From assembly GCA_964639215.1 (NCBI GenBank), contig CAZXCV010000001.1, forward strand, positions 1-64,000: 64,000 nucleotides of DNA. Direction: 5' to 3'. Position numbers and translations under genes: made by a program. Origin of the DNA: UBA6120 sp964639215. Its GTDB lineage: Bacteria > Bacillota_I > Bacilli_A > RFN20 > CAG-826. Below are positions 1 to 8,713 of this stretch, in pieces. Under the pieces are notes generated by a model. It ran no database searches. It worked only from the letters and a program-made list of their open reading frames with translations, and was not told the origin of the DNA. Positions within the stretch are counted from its first letter, which is position 1, and every line of letters begins with the position of its first letter.

Positions 1-774
1 TTTCCATCACGAACGTTTGATGTTGGAATTGCTGAAGAACATGCGCTAACGATGGCAGCAGGTCTCTCACTAGCGGATAAATGGCCAATTGTATCGATTT
101 ACTCGACATTTTTGCAGCGCGCGCTTGATCAAGTCAGTCACGATTTAGCGCGTCAAAACCTTAAATCACTTCTTTTAATCGACCGCGCAGGTCTCGTTGG
201 TCCTGATGGTGATACCCATCAAGGGATGTTTGATCAATCGTTCTTGATGAATACTCCTGGTGTCAGTGTCGCCATGGCGAGTGATATTCATGAAGCGACT
301 GGGCTATTCGCTGAAGCTTACAAATCAAGCCCACCTTTCGCAATCCGTTATCCACGAGACTATGTTACTAAAACTGATGACGTAGTATCAATCGACCTAC
401 CATTAGGTACTTGGAAATTACTAAAAGACGGACAGAGCAAAGTCGCTATTATTAGCTATGGACCAATTATTAAGTCATTAGATAATGGTCTTAAGGACAC
501 TGATATCACCTTGATTAACGCTATTTATCAGAAGCCAATTGATCTAATGATGCTGAAATCCTGTCTAAAGATGGAAACGATTATTATTCATGATGCCTAT
601 GCGACCGCGAGTGGCTTTACAAATCTTGTAATCAGTCAATTAAATGAACTAGGTTATCAAGGAAAAATTACTCCTCGAGCACTAAAAGATGAATTCGTTC
701 GTCAAGCGACGATTAAAGAACAGATGGAATATTGCCAAGTTGATGAACAATCAATCATAACTTTAGTTACTTAA
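1..774 (+). CDS. dxs: 1-deoxy-D-xylulose-5-phosphate synthase, C-terminal part (5' end outside window)
   Basis: Makes 1-deoxy-D-xylulose 5-phosphate from pyruvate and glyceraldehyde 3-phosphate with thiamine diphosphate, the first step of the MEP isoprenoid route. The reading frame is open from base 1, so the gene is cut by the window edge; about 257 residues remain of the usual ~620. The fragment opens inside the pyrimidine-binding domain (FDVGIAEEHALTMAAG), continues with the family signature DRAGLVGPDGDTHQG, and ends with the transketolase C-terminal domain. IspG and IspH of the same pathway are also in this window. Identity is secure. Confidence 0.95.
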   Translation, partial: FPSRTFDVGIAEEHALTMAAGLSLADKWPIVSIYSTFLQRALDQVSHDLARQNLKSLLLIDRAGLVGPDGDTHQGMFDQSFLMNTPGVSVAMASDIHEATGLFAEAYKSSPPFAIRYPRDYVTKTDDVVSIDLPLGTWKLLKDGQSKVAIISYGPIIKSLDNGLKDTDITLINAIYQKPIDLMMLKSCLKMETIIIHDAYATASGFTNLVISQLNELGYQGKITPRALKDEFVRQATIKEQMEYCQVDEQSIITLVT

Positions 775-809
775 TTAATTAAATAATTTTATTGTTAACT
801 AAAATCTAT

Positions 810-815
810 TAAAAT
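810..815 (+). promoter_or_regulatory. -10 box of dinB, near-leaderless
   Basis: TAAAAT lies six bases before the dinB ATG, so transcription would start at or next to the start codon. No Shine-Dalgarno sequence and no clear -35 box are visible. Confidence 0.4.
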
Positions 816-821
816 AACGAT

Positions 822-1994
822 ATGAGCAAAGTGATTGTCCATATCGATTTAAATGCTTTCTTTGCGACGTGCGAACAACTTGTTGATCCATCACTTTTAA
901 ATAAACCGATGGCAGTCGGCGGTCTCGGTCGTCGTGGCATAATTCTTGCCGCATCATACGAAGCCCGTGAATTTGGGATACGCGCGGCGATACCAACCTA
1001 TCAAGCACTCGAAAAGTGTCCACATCTTATCATCAAGTCACCACACTTTGAGTTATATAAACGCTATAGTGAACAATTTAAGGCGTTTATAAGCCGCTAC
1101 TCGTCACTCGTAGAAATGGCTTCGATTGATGAATGTTTTGTTGATTTTACGGAAACAGTAAAAGGGATAAAAGATGTCGAAGCCTACTTTCAACAACTAC
1201 AGCAAAAGTTAGTGACTGAAACAGGCTTAAAATGTTCAATTGGGATTGGTCCAACGAAGTTTCTAGCCAAGATGGGTAGTGACTATAAAAAACCGATGGG
1301 GATTACCATCATCCGTAAACGGGATATTACTCGCATTCTATTTCCTTTACCAATTAAGGATATGTATGGAATTGGCCGTAAAACATTTCCAAAGTTAATT
1401 GATAAAAATATCAAGACCATCGGTGATTTCTTTAATGCTCCAAGTCAAGCGATGGAACCACTTCTTGGACGTTTCTATCACATATTAATCGACTGGCTTC
1501 GAGGTCAAGGTGATGATGAAGTTATATTGACGCCTGCTGATCCAAAATCAATTGGTAACTCATCAACATTCTTAAATGACACGAATGACTTTGAAGAGAT
1601 TAAGGCGATGTTTACTTCGTTAGCACGCGAAGTTAGTGACCGCGCTAAAGAGGATAATATGGTTGCGCGTGGCCTCCAAATTACAGTCAGAGACACGAAT
1701 TTTAAAACAATAAATCGCTCAATTAAGTTAAAACGTTATTTTAATGACTTTGAAACGATTCTAAGCCAGGCTTTATATCTATTTGAACAAAATTACGATG
1801 GAAGACTAATTCGTCTTGTTGGTGTTCAAATCCATGATTTAAAACCAAATGATGAAGCATTTGAGCAGTTAAGTATCTTTAATTATGAAGAAACACGTGA
1901 TCGTAATCGGACACGCTTACTTATTAATGAACTTAATCGCAAGATTAAAGACACAAAATTAATGAGCGCCAGCGATTTATTAAAGAAGGGATAA
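822..1994 (+). CDS. dinB: DNA polymerase IV (Y family, translesion)
   Basis: Error-prone Y-family polymerase for bypass of template lesions. The metal-binding motif HIDLNAFFATCE lies near the N-terminus (D9), and the catalytic pair is in SIDECFVDF (D103, E104). A helix-hairpin-helix thumb (MYGIGRKTFPKLI) follows, then the little-finger domain. At 390 residues it is somewhat longer than the ~350 of E. coli DinB and fits Gram-positive forms. No beta-clamp motif was assigned. xerD follows after three bases, so the two are probably co-transcribed. The start ATG has no Shine-Dalgarno and sits next to a -10-like box. Confidence 0.95.
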   Translation: MSKVIVHIDLNAFFATCEQLVDPSLLNKPMAVGGLGRRGIILAASYEAREFGIRAAIPTYQALEKCPHLIIKSPHFELYKRYSEQFKAFISRYSSLVEMASIDECFVDFTETVKGIKDVEAYFQQLQQKLVTETGLKCSIGIGPTKFLAKMGSDYKKPMGITIIRKRDITRILFPLPIKDMYGIGRKTFPKLIDKNIKTIGDFFNAPSQAMEPLLGRFYHILIDWLRGQGDDEVILTPADPKSIGNSSTFLNDTNDFEEIKAMFTSLAREVSDRAKEDNMVARGLQITVRDTNFKTINRSIKLKRYFNDFETILSQALYLFEQNYDGRLIRLVGVQIHDLKPNDEAFEQLSIFNYEETRDRNRTRLLINELNRKIKDTKLMSASDLLKKG

Positions 1995-1997
1995 ACG

Positions 1998-2879
1998 ATG
2001 GATTTAAAAGAAGCGCGGTATCGCTACGAGCAGTATTTAGTGGTTGAGAAAGGCTTAAGTCAAGCGACTGTCAAAAACTATCAATTAGATTTAACTTTAT
2101 TTTTTAATACATTTGCTAACTATAGCGACACTAATCAATTATCAGTCGTTGATATCACTGACTTCATGAAAATCCAGTCACAAGCTGGTAAATCATCACG
2201 GACGATCAATCGTCGCTTATCCGTGATTCGTCAATTTTACTTATTTTTAGAACGAGAACATATTATCTCGCTACATCTACCAAAAATCCCCGCTCCTAAG
2301 AGTGCTAGTTTTCTTCCAAGCTATTTGACTGAGGAAAAAGTCGAACAATTACTCGATGCACCTAATATCGAAAAAGACGATGAATTACGTGATAAGGCGA
2401 TGCTTGAAGTCATGTATGCTTCAGGGTTACGAGTATCTGAACTCTTATCACTCCATCGTGGTCAGATTAATTTTGAAAAAGGATTAATTACCATATATGG
2501 TAAAGGAAATAAAGAACGACGTGTTCCAATTGGTGAGTTTGCCTTAGAGTTTGTTAAAGAATATATGATGACTTCGAGAGAGAAAAATCGTGGTCGTCAA
2601 TCACGCTTTTTATTCTTGAATAAGTTTGGACAACCGATTTCACGACAATACTTCTTTATGCAAATACGGAAATACGCGAAGCGAGCAGAGATTAATGAAC
2701 ATATTAGCCCACATACATTACGTCACTCATTTGCGACCCACTTACTAGATCATGGCGCGGAATTACGCGCGGTTCAAGAAATGCTAGGGCATACAAATAT
2801 CGCCACAACACAAATATATACGCATGTCTCACAAAAACGGATCCGCAGTGCCTTCGATTTGTATAGTAAACGGAAGTAA
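1998..2879 (+). CDS. xerD: Site-specific tyrosine recombinase XerD-like
   Basis: Tyrosine recombinase of 293 residues, normal for XerC/XerD, expected to resolve chromosome dimers at dif. It has an N-terminal SAM-like core-binding domain (residues ~1-95) and a catalytic domain with all expected residues: R145 (ASGLRVSEL), H239 and R242 (HTLRHSFATH), H265 (LGHTN) and nucleophile Y274 (TQIYTHV). XerD rather than XerC is inferred from general similarity and the deoB neighbourhood seen in Firmicutes. Flanking attachment-site repeats typical of an integrase were not seen, so a housekeeping role is more likely than a mobile one. Confidence 0.88.
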   Translation: MDLKEARYRYEQYLVVEKGLSQATVKNYQLDLTLFFNTFANYSDTNQLSVVDITDFMKIQSQAGKSSRTINRRLSVIRQFYLFLEREHIISLHLPKIPAPKSASFLPSYLTEEKVEQLLDAPNIEKDDELRDKAMLEVMYASGLRVSELLSLHRGQINFEKGLITIYGKGNKERRVPIGEFALEFVKEYMMTSREKNRGRQSRFLFLNKFGQPISRQYFFMQIRKYAKRAEINEHISPHTLRHSFATHLLDHGAELRAVQEMLGHTNIATTQIYTHVSQKRIRSAFDLYSKRK

Positions 2880-2892
2880 TATAAAATATTAC
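2876..2892. repeat. Perfect inverted repeat between xerD and deoB
   Basis: GTAATAT-AAA-ATATTAC, seven-base arms around three bases, overlapping the xerD stop codon. No T-run follows on the + strand, so it is not a good terminator. An operator for deoB is possible but unproven. Confidence 0.5.
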
Positions 2893-2918
2893 CTATCTAA
2901 TAAGGAGTATTAGTTATC

Positions 2919-4115
2919 ATGAGTAAACAATTTAAACGAGTATTTGTCATTGTCATGGATTCGGTCGGAATTGGGGCGATGCCAGATGCCGCTCAGTTTG
3001 GCGATGAAGGTGCGAATACATTTAAACATACTGCTGATGCATGCGGGGGTCTTCATATTCCAAATTTAAATAAACTTGGAATTGGTGATCTCACCTCAAT
3101 TAAGGGGGCTTCGATCATTAACCATCCACAAAGCTATGCAATGCGCTTACTTGAAGCGAGTAATGGTAAAGATACGATGACAGGACACTGGGAAATGATG
3201 GGTGTCTTAACGACCAAACCATTTAAAACATTTACCGATACTGGTTTTCCAGCTGAATTAATTAAAGAACTGGAACAAAAAACTGGTCATAAGGTGATTG
3301 GAAATATCGCTGCAAGCGGAACTGACATCATCCGTGATCTCGGTGAAGAGCAAAAACAGACAGGAGCATTAATTGTTTATACATCCGCTGATAGCGTCCT
3401 TCAAATCGCCGCGCATGAAGAAACGACACCAGTGCCTGAGTTATATCGATGCTGCAAAATCGCTCGGGAAATTTGTAATCGTCCTGAATACTTATTAGGG
3501 CGTATTATTGCACGTCCATTCATCGGTACTGATAAGCATACATTTAAACGGACACCAAACCGTCATGACTATGCCTTACAACCTCCAGTCGATACCGCCC
3601 TTGATATCTTAAAGAACAATGGTTATATGACAAGTTGCGTTGGTAAGATTGGGGACATCTTTAATGGTAAGGGTGTGACTAAAACGCAAAAGACGATTAG
3701 TAATAAAGATGGAATGCTTAAAACAATCGAAGAAATTAAGAGTCATGACTTCAAAGGCATATGTTTTATTAACCTCGTTGATTTTGATTCGGAGTTCGGG
3801 CATCGCCGTGATCCCCACGGCTATGGGCGGGCAATTGAAGAGTTCGATGTGTTATTAGGCGATGTCTTAGAACACGCTAAAGACGATGACTTAATTATGG
3901 TGACCGCTGATCATGGTAATGATCCACTTCATAGCGGCACCGATCACACGCGTGAAATGGTTCCATTATTAATATATAACTCCAGATTTACGAGTGGCTG
4001 TCACTTAGAAGATCGCCATTCATTTGCCGATATTGGAATCACTACCTTAAGTAATTTTGGTCTTCAAAAGAGCAGCGAATTAATTGGCGAACCGGTCGAA
4101 GCTATCTTTAAATAG
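2919..4115 (+). CDS. deoB: Phosphopentomutase
   Basis: Interconverts (deoxy)ribose 1-phosphate and 5-phosphate in nucleoside catabolism, feeding the DeoC aldolase encoded at 31985-32653. Alkaline-phosphatase-fold metal sites are visible: VIVMDSVGIGAMPDA at the N-terminus, DTMTGHWEMMG near residue 90, and the C-terminal TADHGNDPLHSGTDHTRE block. Length is 398 residues, typical for the family. A good ribosome binding site (TAAGGAG) precedes the ATG. A hairpin terminator follows at 4164-4190. Confidence 0.97.
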   Translation: MSKQFKRVFVIVMDSVGIGAMPDAAQFGDEGANTFKHTADACGGLHIPNLNKLGIGDLTSIKGASIINHPQSYAMRLLEASNGKDTMTGHWEMMGVLTTKPFKTFTDTGFPAELIKELEQKTGHKVIGNIAASGTDIIRDLGEEQKQTGALIVYTSADSVLQIAAHEETTPVPELYRCCKIAREICNRPEYLLGRIIARPFIGTDKHTFKRTPNRHDYALQPPVDTALDILKNNGYMTSCVGKIGDIFNGKGVTKTQKTISNKDGMLKTIEEIKSHDFKGICFINLVDFDSEFGHRRDPHGYGRAIEEFDVLLGDVLEHAKDDDLIMVTADHGNDPLHSGTDHTREMVPLLIYNSRFTSGCHLEDRHSFADIGITTLSNFGLQKSSELIGEPVEAIFK

Positions 4116-4163
4116 TGAAATATAGTAGAATATTAGTATATATTTTATACATAATCACTGTGG

Positions 4164-4190
4164 AAAACCCGTCATAATTGATGGGTTTTT
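4164..4190 (+). terminator. Rho-independent terminator of deoB
   Basis: Ten-pair stem (AAAACCCGTC / GATGGGTTTT, one G-U pair) with a six-base loop, ending in a T-run. It closes the dxs-side + strand block. Confidence 0.85.
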
Positions 4191-4354
4191 ATATTAAACA
4201 AATATATATACATACAAAAAACTACGTTAATAACGTTAATTTATTACTTTACTTAACATAATAAACATTATGCGAAGCGTTTTCTTATTGCGAAATTGTC
4301 CTAAATCCAATATATGAGTATAGACATGACGAATTGTGCTTGTGCTTCTAGTCT

Positions 4355-4669
4355 TTATGAGACACCACTCTGATAACCAATCCGGCTTTTAGTTCGATCG
4401 AACAAATATAACATGTTTAATGTCCTTTCAAAATCAATTTGGTCACTTTGAAATGACATAGCAGCTTTACTAAATTGATATACTCCATTTTTCACTTTAT
4501 TTAATTGCCCGTCTTCAACTAAGCGACACAACATCTCTCTAAGTGTTACTTTTTTAATATTCAAAAAAAGTTGGTAAAGGTCTCTTAAGAACATAGTGTC
4601 TTCTTCTTTGTAATAGTTTTTTATCACTTTGATGATTTCTTTTTTTAATGACATTTTGTTTTCACTCAC
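4355..4669 (-). CDS. Short winged-helix protein, AbiEi/DUF6088-like N-terminus, probably truncated
   Basis: 104 residues, function unknown. The middle (FLRDLYQLF ... VTLREMLCRLVEDGQLNKV, then NGVYQF) looks like the winged-helix segment found at the start of AbiEi-type antitoxins and DUF6088 proteins. The last residues (RIGYQSGVS) resemble the point where those proteins enter their second domain, but a TAA stops the frame there. No AbiEii-like nucleotidyltransferase toxin is nearby. The surrounding 4116-4757 stretch is AT-rich with several small inverted repeats. I read it as a remnant; it could also be a small stand-alone regulator. Confidence 0.5.
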   Translation of the reverse strand: MSENKMSLKKEIIKVIKNYYKEEDTMFLRDLYQLFLNIKKVTLREMLCRLVEDGQLNKVKNGVYQFSKAAMSFQSDQIDFERTLNMLYLFDRTKSRIGYQSGVS

Positions 4670-4738
4670 TTTCTTTTAAAAGCAAAATAATATCACCACA
4701 CAATGTGACAAAAAGTAATATTAAGTTAGAAAATATAT

Positions 4739-4755
4739 CACAAATACAATTTGTG
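4739..4755. repeat. Inverted repeat between capF and the winged-helix gene
   Basis: CACAAAT-ACA-ATTTGTG, seven-base arms. It lies just past the capF stop and upstream of the winged-helix gene, so it could be a weak capF terminator (no good T-run) or an operator. Confidence 0.4.
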
Positions 4756-4757
4756 TT

Positions 4758-5867
4758 TTAGACGACTAAAAAGAAAGTATCGGGATGCTCTGGATCAAAT
4801 GGTTCGTTTGCCCACATGATTGTAATTAGGTCAGTCGTTCCAACGTTTTCAATGTTATGGGTGTAGCCGACTGGAATATCGACAACTTCTAGTTTTGAGC
4901 CACTGATGCGATATGTAATTATTTCATCGGTTCCAACTTTTCTAAAGCGAATGATACCTTCACCAGCTACAACGAGGAATTTTTCGTTCTTCGTGTGGTG
5001 ATAGTGATTACCTTTGGTAATCCCTGGTTTCGTAATATTGACTGAAACTTGACCTCGCTCGGCTGTTTTCAATATTTCAGAGAAGGAACCGCGATTATCG
5101 ATATTCATCTTTAAAGGATAGGAAAATTGGTCTTTTGGCAAATAACTGAGATACGAACTATATAGCTTTTTAGTGAATGAATCAGCCATATTCGGAACCA
5201 TCAATGTCTCGCGACTTGCTTTAAACGATTGTAGTAACAAAACAATTTCACCTAGTTTGATTTGATGGGTAACTGGAACAACGCAGAATGGTTCTTCTCG
5301 TGTCTCCTGTCCCTCTAAAGCACGTATTAACTCAGCAACGACATCATCGATATAGACTAAGTTCATCGTCACGTTTGGATCATTGACCGTAATTGGTAAG
5401 TCGTGCGCGATATTGTGCGCAAATGTGGCAACTGCGCTATTGTAGTTTGGGCGGCACCATTTCCCAAAGACGTTCGGGAAGCGGTAAATTAGTACTTTCA
5501 CATCTTCTTCTTTACCATATTTAAATAAAAGCTCTTCGCCCGCTCTTTTACTGATCCCATAAGGATTATCAAACTCGGCCTGAATTGATGATGAGAGCAT
5601 GATTGGACATTTATTTTGATGCTTTTTTAACACGTCAAGTAAAGTTGACGTAAAGCCGAAGTTACCTTCCATGAATTGGGTAACATTATTAGGGCGGTTA
5701 ACACCCGCAAGATGGAACACGAAATCGGTAACTTGCGCATATTGATCAAGTAAAGCTGGATCAGTGTCGAGATCAAACGGTAAAATTTCATGACCGCCAC
5801 GATTTTCTAACGTGACTATCAGATTTTTACCGATGAATCCGGCTGCGCCCGTCACTAAGATTTTCAT
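4758..5867 (-). CDS. capF: UDP-sugar epimerase/reductase CapF (cupin fusion)
   Basis: Bifunctional enzyme of UDP-N-acetyl-L-fucosamine synthesis: C3 epimerisation followed by NADPH-dependent C4 reduction of the CapE product. The N-terminal short-chain dehydrogenase domain has TGAAGFIGKN (residues 6-15) and the YGISK catalytic pair. The C-terminal ~110 residues are a metal-binding cupin (GNHYHHTKNEKFLVV). 369 residues matches S. aureus CapF. The ATGA overlap with capE shows one transcript. The third enzyme, CapG (2-epimerase), is not here: the next gene downstream is the winged-helix remnant. Confidence 0.9.
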   Translation of the reverse strand: MKILVTGAAGFIGKNLIVTLENRGGHEILPFDLDTDPALLDQYAQVTDFVFHLAGVNRPNNVTQFMEGNFGFTSTLLDVLKKHQNKCPIMLSSSIQAEFDNPYGISKRAGEELLFKYGKEEDVKVLIYRFPNVFGKWCRPNYNSAVATFAHNIAHDLPITVNDPNVTMNLVYIDDVVAELIRALEGQETREEPFCVVPVTHQIKLGEIVLLLQSFKASRETLMVPNMADSFTKKLYSSYLSYLPKDQFSYPLKMNIDNRGSFSEILKTAERGQVSVNITKPGITKGNHYHHTKNEKFLVVAGEGIIRFRKVGTDEIITYRISGSKLEVVDIPVGYTHNIENVGTTDLITIMWANEPFDPEHPDTFFLVV

Positions 5868-6886
5868 TGATGTTTCCAGGTTTTAAGCTCATCTTTGACA
5901 TAGTCAAGTTCGAGTAATTTCGCCTTGATTTCTTCAATATTCAAGCGTTTGGTATTATGAGAATTATATTCTTTATCAAGCTCATGTGAGTCATAGCCTT
6001 CAACGAAGTATTTATCATAGTTTAAATCGCGCTTATCAGCGGGTATTTTATAATAACTTCCGAGGTCAACAGCCACTGCGTATTCCTCTTTCGTCAACAG
6101 TGTTTCGAAGAGTTTCTCACCATGCCGCGTTCCGATTGTTTTGATCTCGGTCTGACTACCGAATAGTTCGCGTAACGCCTTCGCTAAATCTTCAATCGTT
6201 GAGGCGGGTGATTTTTGAACAAAGATGTCGCCGGCTTCAGCATGTTTAAAAGCAAAGACGACGAGTTCGACCGCTTCCTCAAGACTCATCAAGAAGCGTG
6301 TCATCGCACCATTGGTGATTGTTAATGGTTTCTCATGTTTAATTTGATCGATAAATAATGGAATGACGGATCCGCGTGAAGCCATCACATTACCGTAGCG
6401 CGTCCCACAAATCAGCGTTTTACTCGGATCAACTGTTTTCGACTTCGCGACAAACACTTTTTCCATCATCGCTTTCGAGATGCCCATCGCGTTAATGGGA
6501 TAGGCGGCTTTATCAGTGGACAAACAGACGACTTTCTTCACGCCCATCTCAATCGCTGCACTTAAGACGTTTTCAGTTCCAAGCACGTTTGTCTTCACGG
6601 CTTCAAGTGGAAAAAATTCACATGATGGTACTTGTTTTAACGCGGCCGCATGAAAAATATAATCGACCCCATGCATCGCGTTTTTGACACTGGAGATATC
6701 GCGGACATCACCGATATAAAATTTCAATTTATCATTGTGATATAACTTACGCATGTCATCTTGTTTCTTCTCGTCACGGGAAAAGATGCGAATTTCTTTT
6801 ATTTCTGTATCAAGAAAGCGACGCATCACAGCATTGCCAAATGAACCGGTGCCACCCGTGATTAGTAGCGTTTTATCTTTAAACAT
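5864..6886 (-). CDS. capE: UDP-GlcNAc 4,6-dehydratase/5-epimerase CapE
   Basis: Converts UDP-N-acetylglucosamine to a 4-keto-6-deoxy-hexose with C5 inversion, the first step to UDP-FucNAc for capsule or surface glycan. The Rossmann motif TGGTGSFGNAVM is at residues 10-21. The catalytic segment reads STDKAAYPINAMGISK, with Met where most short-chain dehydrogenases have Tyr; this variant triad is known for the family. 340 residues is typical. First gene of a two-gene operon with capF, inserted between rsfS and deoB. Confidence 0.9.
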   Translation of the reverse strand: MFKDKTLLITGGTGSFGNAVMRRFLDTEIKEIRIFSRDEKKQDDMRKLYHNDKLKFYIGDVRDISSVKNAMHGVDYIFHAAALKQVPSCEFFPLEAVKTNVLGTENVLSAAIEMGVKKVVCLSTDKAAYPINAMGISKAMMEKVFVAKSKTVDPSKTLICGTRYGNVMASRGSVIPLFIDQIKHEKPLTITNGAMTRFLMSLEEAVELVVFAFKHAEAGDIFVQKSPASTIEDLAKALRELFGSQTEIKTIGTRHGEKLFETLLTKEEYAVAVDLGSYYKIPADKRDLNYDKYFVEGYDSHELDKEYNSHNTKRLNIEEIKAKLLELDYVKDELKTWKHQ

Positions 6887-6945
6887 AAGCGATGAGTCTC
6901 CTTGCTAGTGAATCTATGTATCTAGATTATATTACTATACTACTT

Positions 6946-6971
6946 AAAAGAACGATTAGTTCAATCGTCTT
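6946..6971 (-). terminator. Weak terminator after rsfS
   Basis: On the - strand AAGACGAT pairs imperfectly (one bulge) with ATCGTTCTT, followed by TTT. It would separate the yqeG-rsfS operon from capE. Confidence 0.35.
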
Positions 6972-6984
6972 GTAAGGCAATTAA

Positions 6985-7338
6985 CTACGAGATCGGCGGT
7001 AGTTCGCTCGCCTTCTTCTTCGGTTTGAATAAATCTTCGAGTTTAATCCGTTCACGTTCCTCATCTGAGAAGATATGGACGATGATGTCGTAGGCATCGA
7101 TGAGAATCCAGCCTGATGTCGGTATGCCCTCGGTGTGATGAATCTTTCCACCTGCAAGCACGACCTGTTTTTCAACTTCATCTTTGATGGCATCCATTTT
7201 ACGAGGATTACCACCGGTGCAGATGACATGATAGTCGTTTAATGGCGTTTTCTCGCGCACATCAATGACGATGATGTCTTCAGCCTTCTTCTCTTCGAGT
7301 GCGGTTTTTACCGCCTTCATGATCGAATCTGTTCTCAT
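6985..7338 (-). CDS. rsfS: Ribosome silencing factor RsfS
   Basis: Binds uL14 on the 50S subunit and blocks subunit joining when nutrients are short. 117 residues with the Iojap fold signature: IIVIDVREKTPLNDYHVICT, then SGWILIDAYDIIVHIF. Last gene of the yqeG operon. Its ATG overlaps the nadD-yqeK stop (ATGA), and its ribosome binding site AGGAGGT lies inside the last codons of that gene, so translation is coupled. It carries about 15 extra lysine-rich residues at the C-terminus. Confidence 0.95.
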   Translation of the reverse strand: MRTDSIMKAVKTALEEKKAEDIIVIDVREKTPLNDYHVICTGGNPRKMDAIKDEVEKQVVLAGGKIHHTEGIPTSGWILIDAYDIIVHIFSDEERERIKLEDLFKPKKKASELPPIS

Positions 7339-8423
7339 TCATTACCTCCTAAGTAATAAGCCATAGTATCGGCTGTTAAATCATATTTAAACGGTTTAGC
7401 GTTCGCCTTATGGTATTCATAATTAGCTTTCAATACTTCGATAAAACCTTGATGATAGTCTTGATAGCAAGCCTTAATTAAAGATGCTGAATCAAATCCT
7501 CGCAATGGTTCAATTTTATCAGCGGCATATAATATTTCTCCAATCGGTCCCATGTTTGGCTTCCCTGAGGCGTGATAACGAATTGCATCGAGAATTGCTT
7601 CATCGTTAATTCCAAAATCACGGTTTGCTAAAATAGCACCGGCAAACTGGTGGACGCTAAATGGTGGGGCACTCGCCTTCGATGCATCGAAGGCGAGAAT
7701 CATCTTCTTACCATCTTCATGATCAAGCTTTTTCGCAATATCGTGGAGTAAAGCGGCACTGACGGCTTTGCCCTTATCTAACTGATTGCGGCTGGCAATC
7801 TCATACGCGAGTTTGGCGACGGAAATCACGTGTAAGAAACGTTTATCATCATAATAGGTTTTTAATTTTTCGGTGAAGTACAAATCATGATTCAAAATGT
7901 AATCAATCACGGACCATGGTAAATCAAGATTATGAAGTAGACGAATTTCAGTCGATGAAATATCGAAGCGCTTCCCTTCAACGACAAGCATATGATAGCG
8001 GTCAACATTTGTTCGTGATAAAGGATATCCAGGCCGTGCGTAAACGACGATATGGGTTAAGTCAGCAATCTTATCGCTATCTTTCCATTCATGAAATAAA
8101 TTCGCTTGATCGGAGCCGATTAAGTAATAGAGTTCATCACCTTGAAATAATGAATGAAAATGTTTGATTGTGTCGATCGTATAAGAAACACCTTCACAAT
8201 TCAATTCAAAATCATCGATGTGGAAGCTATTATCTGGTAAGGCCAAATTGATCATCGCTAATCGATGATTAATCGGTGCCATCTCACTTTTCCACGGCGG
8301 TTGTTTCGTCGGAAGTAAATACACATCATCAATCGTTAATTTATCTTTAACGATGTTTAAAAGCCCGAGGTGCCCATGATGGATCGGGTCAAACGTACCA
8401 CCGAAAAAGAGCTTACGCTTCAT
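7335..8423 (-). CDS. nadD: Fusion: nicotinate-nucleotide adenylyltransferase NadD + YqeK HD hydrolase
   Basis: Two proteins separate in Bacillus are joined here in 362 residues. Residues 1-~190 are NadD: GGTFDPIHHGH (8-18) and ISSTEIR (155-161), forming nicotinate adenine dinucleotide for NAD synthesis. Residues ~191-362 are a YqeK-type HD domain (H198, LLHDIAKK with the HD pair at 227-228, then IRYHASGKP), expected to hydrolyse diadenosine tetraphosphate symmetrically. The same fusion occurs in mycoplasmas, which supports a Mollicutes-like affiliation. Overlaps yhbY by ATGA. Confidence 0.93.
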   Translation of the reverse strand: MKRKLFFGGTFDPIHHGHLGLLNIVKDKLTIDDVYLLPTKQPPWKSEMAPINHRLAMINLALPDNSFHIDDFELNCEGVSYTIDTIKHFHSLFQGDELYYLIGSDQANLFHEWKDSDKIADLTHIVVYARPGYPLSRTNVDRYHMLVVEGKRFDISSTEIRLLHNLDLPWSVIDYILNHDLYFTEKLKTYYDDKRFLHVISVAKLAYEIASRNQLDKGKAVSAALLHDIAKKLDHEDGKKMILAFDASKASAPPFSVHQFAGAILANRDFGINDEAILDAIRYHASGKPNMGPIGEILYAADKIEPLRGFDSASLIKACYQDYHQGFIEVLKANYEYHKANAKPFKYDLTADTMAYYLGGNE

Positions 8424-8713
8424 GAAGGCAAAATGATTTTCCGATCTTTGGGATTTGCTTTAAAAAGAATGATGTGGCGACCAATAATTTGGACGATTTC
8501 CGCCCGCAGAGCACCCGAAAGATCAAGCGCGATTGCTTTAATTGGGGTGACCGTCGCTTTAAGGATATGAATTTTAACTAGTTCATTGGCAACTAAAGCT
8601 TTTTGGAGCATCTCTAATAATTCGGGTGTTATTTCACTTTTACCGATTTGATGGCGATATTCGAGTTTTTGGCCTTGGCGTTTTAAAAACGCCTTCTGTT
8701 TTGGGGTCAGCAT
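8420..8713 (-). CDS. yhbY: RNA-binding protein YhbY (CRM domain)
   Basis: 97-residue CRM-domain protein (YqeI in Bacillus) associated with 50S subunit assembly. It begins LTPKQKAFLKRQGQKLE, carries the conserved KSEITPELL region and ends with IQIIGRHIILFK-like sequence typical of the family. It shares one base with the yqeH stop (TAATG) and overlaps nadD by four bases. aroE, which lies between yqeH and yqeI in Bacillus, is absent. Confidence 0.93.
   Translation of the reverse strand: MLTPKQKAFLKRQGQKLEYRHQIGKSEITPELLEMLQKALVANELVKIHILKATVTPIKAIALDLSGALRAEIVQIIGRHIILFKANPKDRKIILPS

Noticed and set aside
1998..2879. xerD-like gene as a mobile-element integrase
   Set aside because: Length and context match housekeeping XerD; no att-site repeats, tRNA end or phage genes are nearby.
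6981..7229. 82-codon frame opposite in phase to rsfS
   Set aside because: It lies entirely inside rsfS on the same strand and its translation shows no domain; rsfS is clearly the real gene.
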